Shown here: piece after piece, positions 1 through 6,840 of the stretch
Layout: each line of letters starts with the position of its first letter
How positions within the stretch are numbered: position 1 is the first letter of the stretch
DNA from: TH1177 sp042138015
Lineage (GTDB): Archaea > Thermoproteota > Nitrososphaeria > Nitrososphaerales > Nitrososphaeraceae
Assembly: GCA_042138015.1 (NCBI GenBank)
Contig: JBHIVA010000057.1
Span: forward strand, 1 to 11,599
DNA: 11,599 nucleotides
Direction: 5' to 3'
Notes under the pieces: model-generated
Told to the model about the DNA's origin: nothing
Seen by the model: only the letters and a program-made list of their open reading frames with translations
Databases searched by the model: none
Translations under genes and position numbers: made by a program

Positions 1-1
1 A

Positions 2-337
2 TTATCATTCCCTGCTGTGAACGAATCATCAACTGATAACGCTACTACAGCTGTTACTACTACTAACCTTACCACCTCAGAAATGACTCCCTTGACAACA
101 ACAACAAATGATAGTGATATAGATCAAGATACCGAGAGAGAATCGGAAATAATTAACAATTCATTAACAGAAACAATAACTGAAAATGTTTCTACTTTAC
201 AAAATATAGAGTCCCCAGATAACTCAGCATCTAATCAGACTATTGAGGAGAGTAATGATCTTTTAATTTACATAGTAGTAGGGTTAATTATTATACTTGC
301 GATAGTAGTTGCTCTGAAAATAAGAAAACGTAAGTAA
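2..337 (+). CDS. C-terminal part of a membrane-anchored Ser/Thr-rich surface protein (5' end outside window)
   Basis: The frame is open from base 2 with no stop, so this is the 3' end of a longer gene. A GTG at 17 is the first possible start in the window but is probably an internal Val. About 80 visible residues are rich in Thr, Ser, Asn and acidic residues and hold about seven N-x-S/T sequons (NES, NAT, NLT, NDS, NNS, NVS, NQT), as expected of a glycosylated extracellular stalk. A single hydrophobic helix of about 20 residues follows (starting LLIYIVVGLII), then the basic tail KIRKRK. This gives a type I topology: stalk outside, short cytoplasmic tail. Such stalk-plus-anchor ends are common in archaeal S-layer-associated or cell-surface proteins. 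The functional domain lies upstream and cannot be named. The frame and topology are seen directly; surface location and glycosylation are inferred. Confidence 0.75.
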   Translation, partial: LSFPAVNESSTDNATTAVTTTNLTTSEMTPLTTTTNDSDIDQDTERESEIINNSLTETITENVSTLQNIESPDNSASNQTIEESNDLLIYIVVGLIIILAIVVALKIRKRK

Positions 338-972
338 AAATCAATTACACTATATATCTAAAAAACTGAAACTTAATTGTAAACATGGATATGTCTTAAT
401 ATTAAAAATATAAACAAAAATAGTGTGAATTCAATTTCGATTAAATACGAATTTCCTTCGTATTCTTATGTAATTATTATTCTAGAGAAATAATGATTTA
501 TAGAAATTTGTTTTAGTTTATACTCTATTCACCATTATGTCAAGTCTAATATAGTTGACCGGTATAGTGACCAATTTTTCGAGCAGTAAAATTATCATTA
601 GTAATAAAGCCTTCCTAGAATAATCTACATTTATTGCTATTATAACAGGAATAGAAATAGTTTTTTTGCATATTGTAGATCAAATTGCTTTTTTTTTCTT
701 ATTAAAGAAAACCTCTTCTATATGGTGTAAGAAATAATTGAAGATAAGATGCAAAATAAAGATTAATCAAATCAGTTATTACTAATTTTAAAATTACTCA
801 TTTACTGATTTATTAGTTTAGAGATATTAATGATTCTTATATGTGCATTATTGAAAATAAAATACAACATTACAAGGTGAAGTTGTCACAATTAAGCTGT
901 AAAAGAAAATAATTATAGATATTTGTATTTTCAATCAAATATACATTTTAACTTAATCGAAAAATACCACTC
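338..972. other. Long AT-rich intergenic region, no gene seen
   Basis: About 635 bases between a + strand gene end and a - strand gene end, so it should hold only 3' untranslated sequence. Both strands are broken by frequent stops. The one structure seen is a perfect hairpin at 444-464. No tRNA-like or GC-rich island was found. Confidence 0.5.
444..464. repeat. Perfect 8-bp inverted repeat with 5-nt loop
   Basis: AATACGAA (444-451), loop TTTCC, TTCGTATT (457-464). It lies about 107 bases after the stop of the surface-protein gene, so it could be a 3' processing or termination hairpin. It could also be chance in AT-rich DNA, although the ACGAA/TTCGT core gives two G-C pairs. A second, weaker pair (ATTATT 476-481 with AATAAT 489-494) follows. 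Confidence 0.5.
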
Positions 973-978
973 AAAAAA
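973..978 (-). terminator. T-run terminator after the zinc-ribbon gene
   Basis: Six T in the - strand transcript lie 5 bases beyond the stop codon of the 984-1178 gene, and a second T-run follows at about 960-965. Archaeal RNA polymerase terminates at short U-tracts without needing a hairpin. Confidence 0.45.
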
Positions 979-983
979 TATTA

Positions 984-1178
984 TTAGTATAGATATATTT
1001 CTTTTGCAAGAGGTGGGAATAAATGGGAATTGAGAATATCAAAATTTCTAATTCTTTCACCACATTTTATACATATAGTCTCTTTATTATTATTTACTAG
1101 GGAATAAAGGGCATTACATACAGGACACTTGTGAGAAAAATCTTCCGATTTTTTACTCAAAATATATTCATTCTTCAT
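984..1178 (-). CDS. Small zinc-ribbon protein (64 aa)
   Basis: A 64-residue protein with two CxxC knuckles: C18-P-V-C21 and C36-I-K-C39 followed by GER. They are 14 residues apart, the usual geometry of a four-Cys zinc ribbon, as in the small archaeal zinc-finger proteins related to the autoantigen p27 group. The N-terminus is Lys/Glu-rich and the C-terminal 20 residues end in a hydrophobic patch. There is no signal peptide or membrane helix, so it should be cytoplasmic. Binding nucleic acid or a protein partner is the usual role of such ribbons; nothing here identifies the target. The ATG is the only Met start in the frame. A weak T-rich TATA-like box sits about 27 bases upstream, and a T-run follows the stop. 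It is probably monocistronic. The cysteine motif is seen; the function is unknown. Confidence 0.65.
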   Translation of the reverse strand: MKNEYILSKKSEDFSHKCPVCNALYSLVNNNKETICIKCGERIRNFDILNSHLFPPLAKEIYLY

Positions 1179-1200
1179 ATTGTATTTATATGTTAATCAG

Positions 1201-1210
1201 AATAAAAAAC
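1201..1210 (-). promoter_or_regulatory. Weak TATA-like box for the 984-1178 gene
   Basis: Reads GTTTTTTATT on the - strand, centred about 27 bases before the ATG, the leaderless spacing seen at other genes here. A better TATA match (forward 1182-1192) is only about 9 bases from the ATG, too close to serve this start. Confidence 0.3.
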
Positions 1211-1292
1211 TTCCCTTTGAAATATCGAGAAATTTTTGAAGTATTAAATAAGGTTTTCTGTTAAATTATTAACCCAATAGTTAGAAGATATC

Positions 1293-1300
1293 GATTTATC
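1293..1300 (+). promoter_or_regulatory. Possible TATA box for the TGA-interrupted gene
   Basis: GATTTATC centred about 24 bases before the ATG at 1321. This matches the leaderless spacing of neighbouring genes and supports 1321 as the original start. Confidence 0.35.
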
Positions 1301-1320
1301 CTTTATGGTATTATTGATTT

Positions 1321-1665
1321 ATGACTGAATTATTGAATGATGAATTGTTAAAACAAGAATTATTAAATACCTGATCATTGGGAATACTACAGTTAAGGAA
1401 TTACAAAATAGTTCTAAATCCTCACACACAAAGAAAAGTCGAGCAATATTCAGTAAAAGTAATTGGACAAATTCTGAAACAAAATTCCGAGATCTCGGAT
1501 TCTTGGATGAAAAATTACTCATGGTATAATAAAAGTGTAGAAAACTATAGATATCAAGACGATTCAACCGCATGTTTTGAGCTAGGATGATATGAAATAT
1601 TCAAAACTGATTTTGAGAGATGGAATAATGGTAGATTGATAGAACTACTCAATAAGCAATGATAA
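1321..1665 (+). pseudogene. Small gene interrupted by two in-frame TGA codons, unknown function
   Basis: One reading frame runs from ATG 1321 to TGA-TAA at 1660-1665. It has only two interruptions, both TGA (1372-1374 and 1588-1590), and would encode about 113 residues. The order is 17 residues (MTELLNDELLKQ...), TGA, a 71-residue middle part rich in Lys, Gln, Tyr and Asn, TGA, then YEIFKTDFERWNN... to the end. The protein looks soluble and helical, with no membrane segment. Three TGG Trp codons are present (as in SDSW, YSW, ERW), so TGA is not the normal Trp codon, and other genes in the window end on TGA. G-to-A decay of two Trp codons, or of other codons, is the simplest reading. A frame on the opposite strand over this stretch is less protein-like. 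I do not recognise the family. Confidence 0.45.
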
Positions 1666-2447
1666 AATTTTATTAATGAAACAGAAATAATAAACAGTAT
1701 TGAATATTATCCTTAATTAACAGGCTAGGCACCAAATCTAAGATATCAAACACTCAATATACAACTAAAAATGCATTTCCTGAGTATTTTATCTTATCTA
1801 AGACCTATCTATTTGAATATAAACTATCTTTGGGTATGGTTCCATAAATTGCTAGATATTCAATTTACTTGTATGAATGTAAAAGATAATAACTTTCATA
1901 TTAATTAAATTTCTATAAAAATAGAGAAATAATTAAATCGTTTAAATTTTTTATACCTCTCCTTTTATTCGAAATCCAACATTATGTTCATCAAACTTTG
2001 TACCTGAGTTTTTGGGATGCAAAATTTATTTTTCTCCATAATTCCTTTTTCTGTTATTATATAAACAGTAAAAACTTACTGTAATTCTTCCAAATCCTCT
2101 ACATTACGGCTTTCGCTTTTTTTTGTCTCTTTCCCTTCTATTTCAAGGATAGAATTAGTTAACGTACAACAATAATGTAAATATTATAATTATTTTCAAA
2201 ATATTTTACACAAATAAATTAAATGATTTATGAGTATCTTGATATAATACTTATTCTCGGATAGTGATTCTTTCAAATTTCAATCTAATTATCTAGGGAA
2301 TAAATTTTAAATTAAATCTTGAACAAAGGAAAAATTAAAAATAAATAGTTTTATGCACTATATAAGGAAAAAATATTGATACAATAATCTAAATCATTTT
2401 GTTACATCTAGTTTACACTAATTTCTTCAAAATTAAATAGATAAAAT
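1666..2447. other. Long intergenic region with possible - strand coding remnants
   Basis: About 780 bases of AT-rich DNA without an intact gene. On the - strand, 2183 to 2076 is an open stretch without a Met start, ending GKETKKSESRNVEDLEELQ. A stretch in another frame, 2025 to 1951, reads HPKNSGTKFDEHNVGFRIK before its stop. Their composition is protein-like, so they may be remains of one decayed gene, but both are short enough to arise by chance. The rest shows nothing. Confidence 0.3.
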
Positions 2448-2460
2448 TAAATATATTAAT
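2448..2460 (+). promoter_or_regulatory. TATA box of the MarC-family gene
   Basis: An A/T-only stretch reading TTAAATATATTAA. Its centre lies about 32 bases before the ATG at 2486, which predicts a leader of a few bases. No Shine-Dalgarno sequence precedes the start. Confidence 0.5.
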
Positions 2461-2485
2461 TTCTCAATCTTTTTGTTTATTTCCT

Positions 2486-3121
2486 ATGGTAGAAATCATT
2501 ACTAATACAGCTTTCGATATAATTTATTTTCTGACTACTTATAAATCTGAATTGGTAAAATCTATCATAGCATTGTTTGTAGTAATTGATCCCTTAGGTA
2601 ATGTTCCTGTTTTTATAGCACTGACTCAAAAATTAGAAAAAAAAGATAGGAAAGCTATATCTACTAGCGCTATACTGACTGCATCTATATTATTAATAAT
2701 ATTTGGATTCGCAGGTACACAAATTTTAGATCTATTTGGAATTACTATTTATAGTTTTATGATTGCTGGAGGTGCGCTTTTATTCATAATTGCTATTGAA
2801 TTGTTGACGTACGGTGAATGGAGATTTAATAAAACATCTTCAACAAGTGATTCTGGGGTAGTTCCAATTGCATTTCCTTTATTAGCTGGTCCAGGTGCTA
2901 TAACTACTGTTATAATTACATATCAAACTAGTGGACTAGCTATTACAATTGTTTCTATAATTGTTGTATTATTGATTACTTACATTATACTTAGACTCAT
3001 ACATCCCATTCATCGATTACTAGGCAATCGAGGAGCTACTGTCATTTCACGTGTATTTGCTATAATTATTGCCGCTATAGCCGTACAATATATTGTAGAA
3101 GGCTTTAAAAATTTGATCTAA
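2486..3121 (+). CDS. MarC family (UPF0056/SnatA-like) integral membrane transporter
   Basis: The 211-residue length is typical of the family. Six hydrophobic segments are seen at about 23-45, 60-85, 88-108, 125-147, 150-172 and 186-206. Family hallmarks in order are FVVIDPLGNVPVF (31-43), the GFAG-x-x-I-x-x-x-FGI region (74-86), AGGALLF with IELL (94-107), PIAFPLLAGPGAITT (127-141), and the closing R-x-x-A-I-I-I-A-A-I-A-V-Q-Y-I-x-E-G (189-206). The first and second halves both carry a DPLG/AGPG-type motif, as expected of an inverted-repeat fold. E. coli MarC has no firm function; the archaeal relative SnatA from Thermococcus transports small neutral amino acids such as glycine and alanine. 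Amino-acid transport in the cytoplasmic membrane is therefore a fair guess, not shown here. The ATG is supported by a TATA box just upstream, and there is no partner gene next to it. Confidence 0.93.
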   Translation: MVEIITNTAFDIIYFLTTYKSELVKSIIALFVVIDPLGNVPVFIALTQKLEKKDRKAISTSAILTASILLIIFGFAGTQILDLFGITIYSFMIAGGALLFIIAIELLTYGEWRFNKTSSTSDSGVVPIAFPLLAGPGAITTVIITYQTSGLAITIVSIIVVLLITYIILRLIHPIHRLLGNRGATVISRVFAIIIAAIAVQYIVEGFKNLI

Positions 3122-3445
3122 AAAAACTTTATTAATCAATTCTAAAAAATTTATCAGCATATAAATAAAAAATACAAATAAAATTGAAATAAATAGAATC
3201 TATAGATAATTAATAAGTTTCGAATTTTATCTTCTAGAATTAATTAATAATGTTATAGTCTCAGGACATTATAATATTGATTTTGAGATAGATAAACCGA
3301 ACTTACAAATCAAAATTAATACTAAGAAAATAATTAATTCATTTATCCAAACAAGAAAACAATTCCAACTTAATTTAAATACTAAATGAAATAAACAAAA
3401 ATAAGATATTAAATTTGAAATATTATTCCGAATTTATCTTGTTTA
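3122..3445. other. Intergenic region between convergent genes
   Basis: About 324 bases between the MarC stop and the Hsp20 stop. It is very AT-rich, with no open frame of note. A weak inverted repeat (TAATGT near 3247 with ACATTA about 12 bases later) is the only structure seen. Confidence 0.4.
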
Positions 3446-3901
3446 TTATTTCTTTAAAATAACCTCTAGAAGTGAGTTATTGTAATTGCATATTATCTTA
3501 TCATCTCCTATGTTAAAGGACATTTTAATAATTCCTTTGTACTTCTTATATTGTGAATTCGCAAATATTTCTAGTTTATGTCCATAAAAGTTGATTTTTA
3601 CATCTTCTTTTGTAATGCCGAGTAATTCAATTAAAACAATTGTTTTGTTGCGATATTCAATAACATCTAAAAAGGGGTCCTTCTCCTTTGAATGTGATTC
3701 TATCTCTGATTTCCTAATAATTTTAGCAAAAATATACTCATCCGAAGTTAGTGGCATTTGCGATTTATACATATCAGTCATTAAGTCAATATCTTCTGCA
3801 GACTTTGGGTAGCCTTTTAAACTCGATTTCTTATTCCTACCTTCTAACTCTCCTTTCCTAAAACTCTTCCTAAAATAGTATGGGTCTTCCCAATAAAACA
3901 C
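3446..3901 (-). CDS. Hsp20/alpha-crystallin-like small heat-shock protein
   Basis: A 151-residue protein. Residues 1-75 form a basic, variable N-terminal arm (YWEDPYYFRKSFRKGELEGR). Residues 76-151 match the alpha-crystallin domain: the PFLDVIEYRNKTIVLIELLG strand pair, the G-I-T-K-E-D-V-K-I turn and strand, KLEIFA, a KKYKGIIKMSFNIGDD segment, and the closing NNSLLEVILKK, which stands where most sHSPs have NGVLEVTLPK. Known sHSPs are ATP-independent holdases that keep unfolding proteins soluble in the cytoplasm. This one stops right after the last strand and lacks the C-terminal I-x-I/V tail that links dimers into large oligomers, so it may stay small or act differently. The start is GTG: the only in-frame codon before an upstream stop, with a good TATA box 25 bases upstream, so the mRNA is probably leaderless. 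It is divergent from dsbA. Confidence 0.85.
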   Translation of the reverse strand: MFYWEDPYYFRKSFRKGELEGRNKKSSLKGYPKSAEDIDLMTDMYKSQMPLTSDEYIFAKIIRKSEIESHSKEKDPFLDVIEYRNKTIVLIELLGITKEDVKINFYGHKLEIFANSQYKKYKGIIKMSFNIGDDKIICNYNNSLLEVILKK

Positions 3902-3920
3902 TTCAATAAATTATGCTCAT

Positions 3921-3932
3921 TATTTTATTTAA
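3921..3932 (-). promoter_or_regulatory. TATA box of the Hsp20-like gene
   Basis: Reads TTAAATAAAATA on the - strand, centred about 25 bases before the GTG start at 3901. This spacing predicts transcription starting at the GTG and is the main support for that unusual start. Confidence 0.55.
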
Positions 3933-4169
3933 CCATTATACTTTCAACATACATTATTTCTCTCATTTAATATTAAAAAGAGTCAAAATCACTTGATACA
4001 ATTTATACTTTATATTTTCAAATCGAGATTTAAAATACATGATCAAAACTTATTATTATACATTACGTTAAATTGGAAGGATTTGTATATTTATTAATTT
4101 ATAGAAAATTTCTTAAAATTAATTCTGTCCTTGACCTTTCAAATAAAAATTTAATGATTAAAAAAGAGA

Positions 4170-4177
4170 TTTAAATA
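4170..4177 (+). promoter_or_regulatory. TATA box of the dsbA-like gene; decides the start
   Basis: TTTAAATA preceded by a purine-rich BRE-like stretch (AAAAAGAGA). The centre is about 26 bases before the ATG at 4200 but only about 8 before the ATG at 4182. Transcription would therefore begin after 4182, favouring 4200 as the real, leaderless start. Confidence 0.6.
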
Positions 4178-4199
4178 GTATATGTTTTTCCTTGATTAC

Positions 4200-4916
4200 A
4201 TGGAGATTTATTATCAAAATTGCAAATCTAAATCATTTTTAAATACTCTAAGTAAAGTCACAATTCTATCTACATTTACTATTTTGTTTAATTTAACATC
4301 TATTCAATATAGTAATTATTTGTATGCAAACGGTGAGTTGGTAGATAACAGTCTTACTATTGAAAGTATACTGAAAAGCAATTCTCCATTTCTTGGAAAT
4401 AAAGAAGCTTCTATAACTATTTTGGATTTTAGTGATTTTCAATGTCCAAACTGTGGAAGATATGTACAAAATACTGAACCGCTAATAAATGAAACTTATG
4501 TTCAAACAGGTAAAGTGAACTTAGTATACAAATATTTTCCAGTGGTAGGATTTGATTCTTTTAACGCTGCCCTAGCCGGACAATGTTCACACGAACAAAA
4601 TAAATTTTGGCAATTCCATAAGTTGTTATTTGCTCATCAGAAACAAATAGACTCTGGATGGGTTAGTAAATCTAATTTAGAAAATTTCGCTTCCCAAATT
4701 TCCGGAATGGATCTGCAAAAGTTTTCTGAATGTCTTGCTAGCGAACGTTATACCGATCATATTAATAATGATTTGGAGATGGCGAAGAAATTTGGTCTCC
4801 GTGGTACTCCATCTTTTATAATTGTAAAAAATGATGGAACAGATCCATCAACAATAACAGGAGCTCATCCTTTCCCTTCATTTAAAGCATTAATCGAAAA
4901 TAAATTAGGTAATTGA
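4200..4916 (+). CDS. Exported DsbA-family thiol-disulfide oxidoreductase (thioredoxin fold)
   Basis: 238 residues from ATG 4200; an upstream ATG at 4182 would add six, but it lies between the TATA box and the expected transcript start. Numbered from 4182, a basic N-terminus and a hydrophobic segment (about 20-42) act as signal peptide or membrane anchor. The thioredoxin-like domain runs from about 66 to the end. It carries strand ITILDFSDFQ, the active site C88-P-N-C91, an inserted helical domain (about 122-195, with QCSHEQNKFWQFHKLLF), and the cis-Pro loop RGTPSFII (T209-P210) typical of this fold. Two more cysteines (135 and 184) could form a second, structural disulfide. DsbA-type proteins introduce or shuffle disulfides in exported proteins outside the membrane. 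CPNC is less common than CPHC/CPYC and may shift the redox potential. A membrane protein with its own CxxC follows about 100 bases downstream and may be a partner. Confidence 0.9.
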   Translation: MEIYYQNCKSKSFLNTLSKVTILSTFTILFNLTSIQYSNYLYANGELVDNSLTIESILKSNSPFLGNKEASITILDFSDFQCPNCGRYVQNTEPLINETYVQTGKVNLVYKYFPVVGFDSFNAALAGQCSHEQNKFWQFHKLLFAHQKQIDSGWVSKSNLENFASQISGMDLQKFSECLASERYTDHINNDLEMAKKFGLRGTPSFIIVKNDGTDPSTITGAHPFPSFKALIENKLGN

Positions 4917-5016
4917 TAATAAGAGTTGAACAAGAACGAATAAAACTAATTTTCTCTCATCATTTATTGTAGTTTTTTCTCATCCTGTATATGGGATCTT
5001 ATCTTTTACCATCACA

Positions 5017-5442
5017 TTGTTCTTCTGGATTATACTCAATGTCGCCGGAGAATTACTCTTTTTTTCTCCTATATGGATATTTTATCTTCCTGATGATGCC
5101 TATTTTAGTTTTATTTTAACCAATATTACTTCAGCTTTGTTAGGAATAGTGGTAAGTATGAATATATACATTTTGAGAAATTCGAAATTCAAATTAAGTA
5201 AATCTTTATTCTCAGGTACATCCTTAGGGCTTGTTGCAAGTACATGTGCAAGCTGTTCCTCGATAGGTTTTGCTTTGGTTTCAACCTTGGGTGGAATGGG
5301 TATTTTAATTTCAAATTTCTTCTCTGTATATGAGATACCATTAAGAGTATTATCAATTGGGATCTTGATATATGCTATATATTCCTCACATATCGGGATC
5401 CATAACAGTTGTCTATTTAATTTCAAATCTAATAAAAAATGA
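5017..5442 (+). CDS. Small multi-spanning membrane protein with intramembrane CxxC, possible DsbA partner
   Basis: 141 residues from a TTG at 5017. Four hydrophobic segments are seen at about 2-23, 28-53, 65-90 and 93-125, with a basic loop (RNSKFKLSK) between the second and third. The third segment holds C77-A-S-C80 after GLVAST, and another Cys (132) sits near the basic C-terminus. The frame is open upstream to 4930, and that extra stretch (VVFSHPVYGILSFTITLFFW) continues the first membrane helix without a break. So the TTG may be too late. No ATG, GTG or TTG exists in the extension; an ATT at 4966 is one non-standard option, and loss of the original 5' end is another. The position just after dsbA on the same strand suggests joint work in disulfide exchange or metal handling at the membrane. 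The membrane topology and CxxC are seen; the role is inferred and the family is not one I can name. Confidence 0.7.
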   Translation: MFFWIILNVAGELLFFSPIWIFYLPDDAYFSFILTNITSALLGIVVSMNIYILRNSKFKLSKSLFSGTSLGLVASTCASCSSIGFALVSTLGGMGILISNFFSVYEIPLRVLSIGILIYAIYSSHIGIHNSCLFNFKSNKK

Positions 5443-5809
5443 TCACTTTGTCTCATGCATTGTAAAAAATTAAGGTTTAACAATTAGTACTTTATAAAAA
5501 TCTTATCTTTCATTAAATAATAGTTTGGTAGGATCGGATTAGAAAATTATTATAGAATTAAGATTTTTATACTAAAAGTATAACATATATACAGAGATAA
5601 GCTATATTCTCAAAATTAATAAACAAAATTCCTTCCTATTCTTACAATATTCGAGAATCATACAGGTATACAAAAGCAATAAACTGTATCGTAGATATAG
5701 ATAAAGAGTTTTTATTTTATACCTTTATTTACGTTATGTACTCAGTCATCAAAATTGTTTAACTTATACTTCATCTTCTTTAACATTTCAGTGGTATAAG
5801 TGGTATAGA
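5443..5809. other. Intergenic region between convergent genes, with a 9-bp tandem repeat
   Basis: About 367 bases of AT-rich DNA at the shared 3' side of two converging genes. No open frame of note. A short tandem direct repeat (GTGGTATAA then GTGGTATAG) at 5791-5808 directly abuts the stop of the oxidoreductase gene. No clear terminator was seen. Confidence 0.4.
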
Positions 5810-6808
5810 CTAAATATTATTCACAACCTTCGACTTGAATGATTCCAAGCTGTCCTGATTCAAATTTAAAAAATGAATAATAAAATGAGTTACTTTTTGA
5901 TCAATATATTCATTTAAACCTCTTATTATTTTTTCAGGTGTTCCAACAGTAATACCATCTACAAGATATTCCAAATATTGTTTCATACTTTTGTCCTTTC
6001 TTTTATTTTTAAGCAATATTTTCTTTACTATCTCTTCAGATTCTCCAATAATACAGGGTAAAACTATAGAATATTCGATCTCTTCCAAATCTCTTCCAAT
6101 ATCCCTACAATAACCGTTCAATACAGAAATTTTTTTCTTGATGTCCTGTGGTGTTCCAAAAAATAGATTGTATCGATTAGCATGCTTTGCTACCACTTTA
6201 AGGAGATATTTTTCTCCTGCTCCACCGATCATAATTACAGGATGTGGCTTTTGTATAGGTTTAGGATTACATATCGCATTTGATATCCTATAATGGTTAC
6301 CATTAAATGAAGCTCTATCTTCCGACAACAATTTTTTTATTACTATAAGAGCCTCATCTAATTGAGAAATTCGTAATGCGTTAGATGGAAAATCATAACC
6401 ATATGCATTATATTCTTCTTCAAACCATCCAGCACCTACTCCTATTTCCATTCTACCATTGCTAATTATATCCAATGTTGATATCATTTTTGATACAAGA
6501 CTAGGATGTCGATAAGAATTACACATAACAACCTGTCCTATTTTTATCCTATTTGTTATAGAGGCGATCGAAGAAAGTAATGTAAAACATTCAAAGATAT
6601 TTTTTTCTATATCACCTCTAAAATGTGGAATGAAATGATCGTAGGCATAAAGTGAATCATAACCTATCCTTTCTGCAGCTAAAGAAATATTTCTTGCAAA
6701 TTCATATTGTTTTACCGGATTGTTTTCTTCCTCTAGTGGTAAATCTCCACTTCTCCAGCCCTGTGGAATAGTTAGACCAAACTCAAAATTTTTATTATTT
6801 ATAGACAT
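5810..6808 (-). CDS. LLM-class flavin/F420-dependent oxidoreductase (luciferase-like)
   Basis: 332 residues, the normal length for this TIM-barrel family. Features in order: strand FEFGLTIPQGW (8-18); AAERIGYDSLYAYDHF (44-59), the first conserved helix and strand; RIKIGQVVMCNSYRHP (87-102), with the stretch where the family places its cis-peptide and cofactor contacts; TLDIISNGRMEIGVGAGW (111-128), the strongest family signature; FNGNHYRI (168-175); and HPVIMIGGAGEKYLLKVVAKHA (189-210), the phosphate-binding region. In archaea that make F420, such proteins usually use F420H2 to reduce or dehydrogenate small organic substrates; FMN use is also possible. The substrate cannot be read from the sequence. 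The N-terminus has no signal, so it should be cytoplasmic. The ATG is backed by a TATA box 27 bases upstream. The gene stands alone and converges on the upstream membrane-protein gene. Confidence 0.93.
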   Translation of the reverse strand: MSINNKNFEFGLTIPQGWRSGDLPLEEENNPVKQYEFARNISLAAERIGYDSLYAYDHFIPHFRGDIEKNIFECFTLLSSIASITNRIKIGQVVMCNSYRHPSLVSKMISTLDIISNGRMEIGVGAGWFEEEYNAYGYDFPSNALRISQLDEALIVIKKLLSEDRASFNGNHYRISNAICNPKPIQKPHPVIMIGGAGEKYLLKVVAKHANRYNLFFGTPQDIKKKISVLNGYCRDIGRDLEEIEYSIVLPCIIGESEEIVKKILLKNKRKDKSMKQYLEYLVDGITVGTPEKIIRGLNEYIDQKVTHFIIHFLNLNQDSLESFKSKVVNNI

Positions 6809-6830
6809 ATAAATTAATTTAATAATTATT

Positions 6831-6840
6831 GAATATAAAC
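6831..6840 (-). promoter_or_regulatory. TATA box of the LLM-class oxidoreductase gene
   Basis: Reads GTTTATATTC on the - strand, centred about 27 bases before the ATG at 6808, predicting a leaderless transcript. Confidence 0.55.

Noticed and set aside
439..453. 15-base string GATTAAATACGAATT shared with 8302-8316
   Set aside because: It is mostly A/T, the flanks differ and the contexts are unrelated; likely coincidence.
1319..1573. 84-codon open frame on the - strand
   Set aside because: It lies opposite the TGA-interrupted + strand gene, is an odd mix of hydrophobic runs, and has no promoter; it looks like the complement of the hydrophilic + strand frame.
3591..3812. 73-codon + strand open frame
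   Set aside because: It is fully inside the Hsp20-like gene on the other strand, whose alpha-crystallin pattern is clear.
5100..5483. 127-codon - strand open frame
   Set aside because: It is opposite the CxxC membrane protein, which has coherent helices; the - strand product has no recognisable features.
5791..5808. 9-bp tandem direct repeat as a possible attachment-site or insertion footprint
   Set aside because: Only two copies, no tRNA, integrase or matching second site nearby; recorded only as a local repeat.
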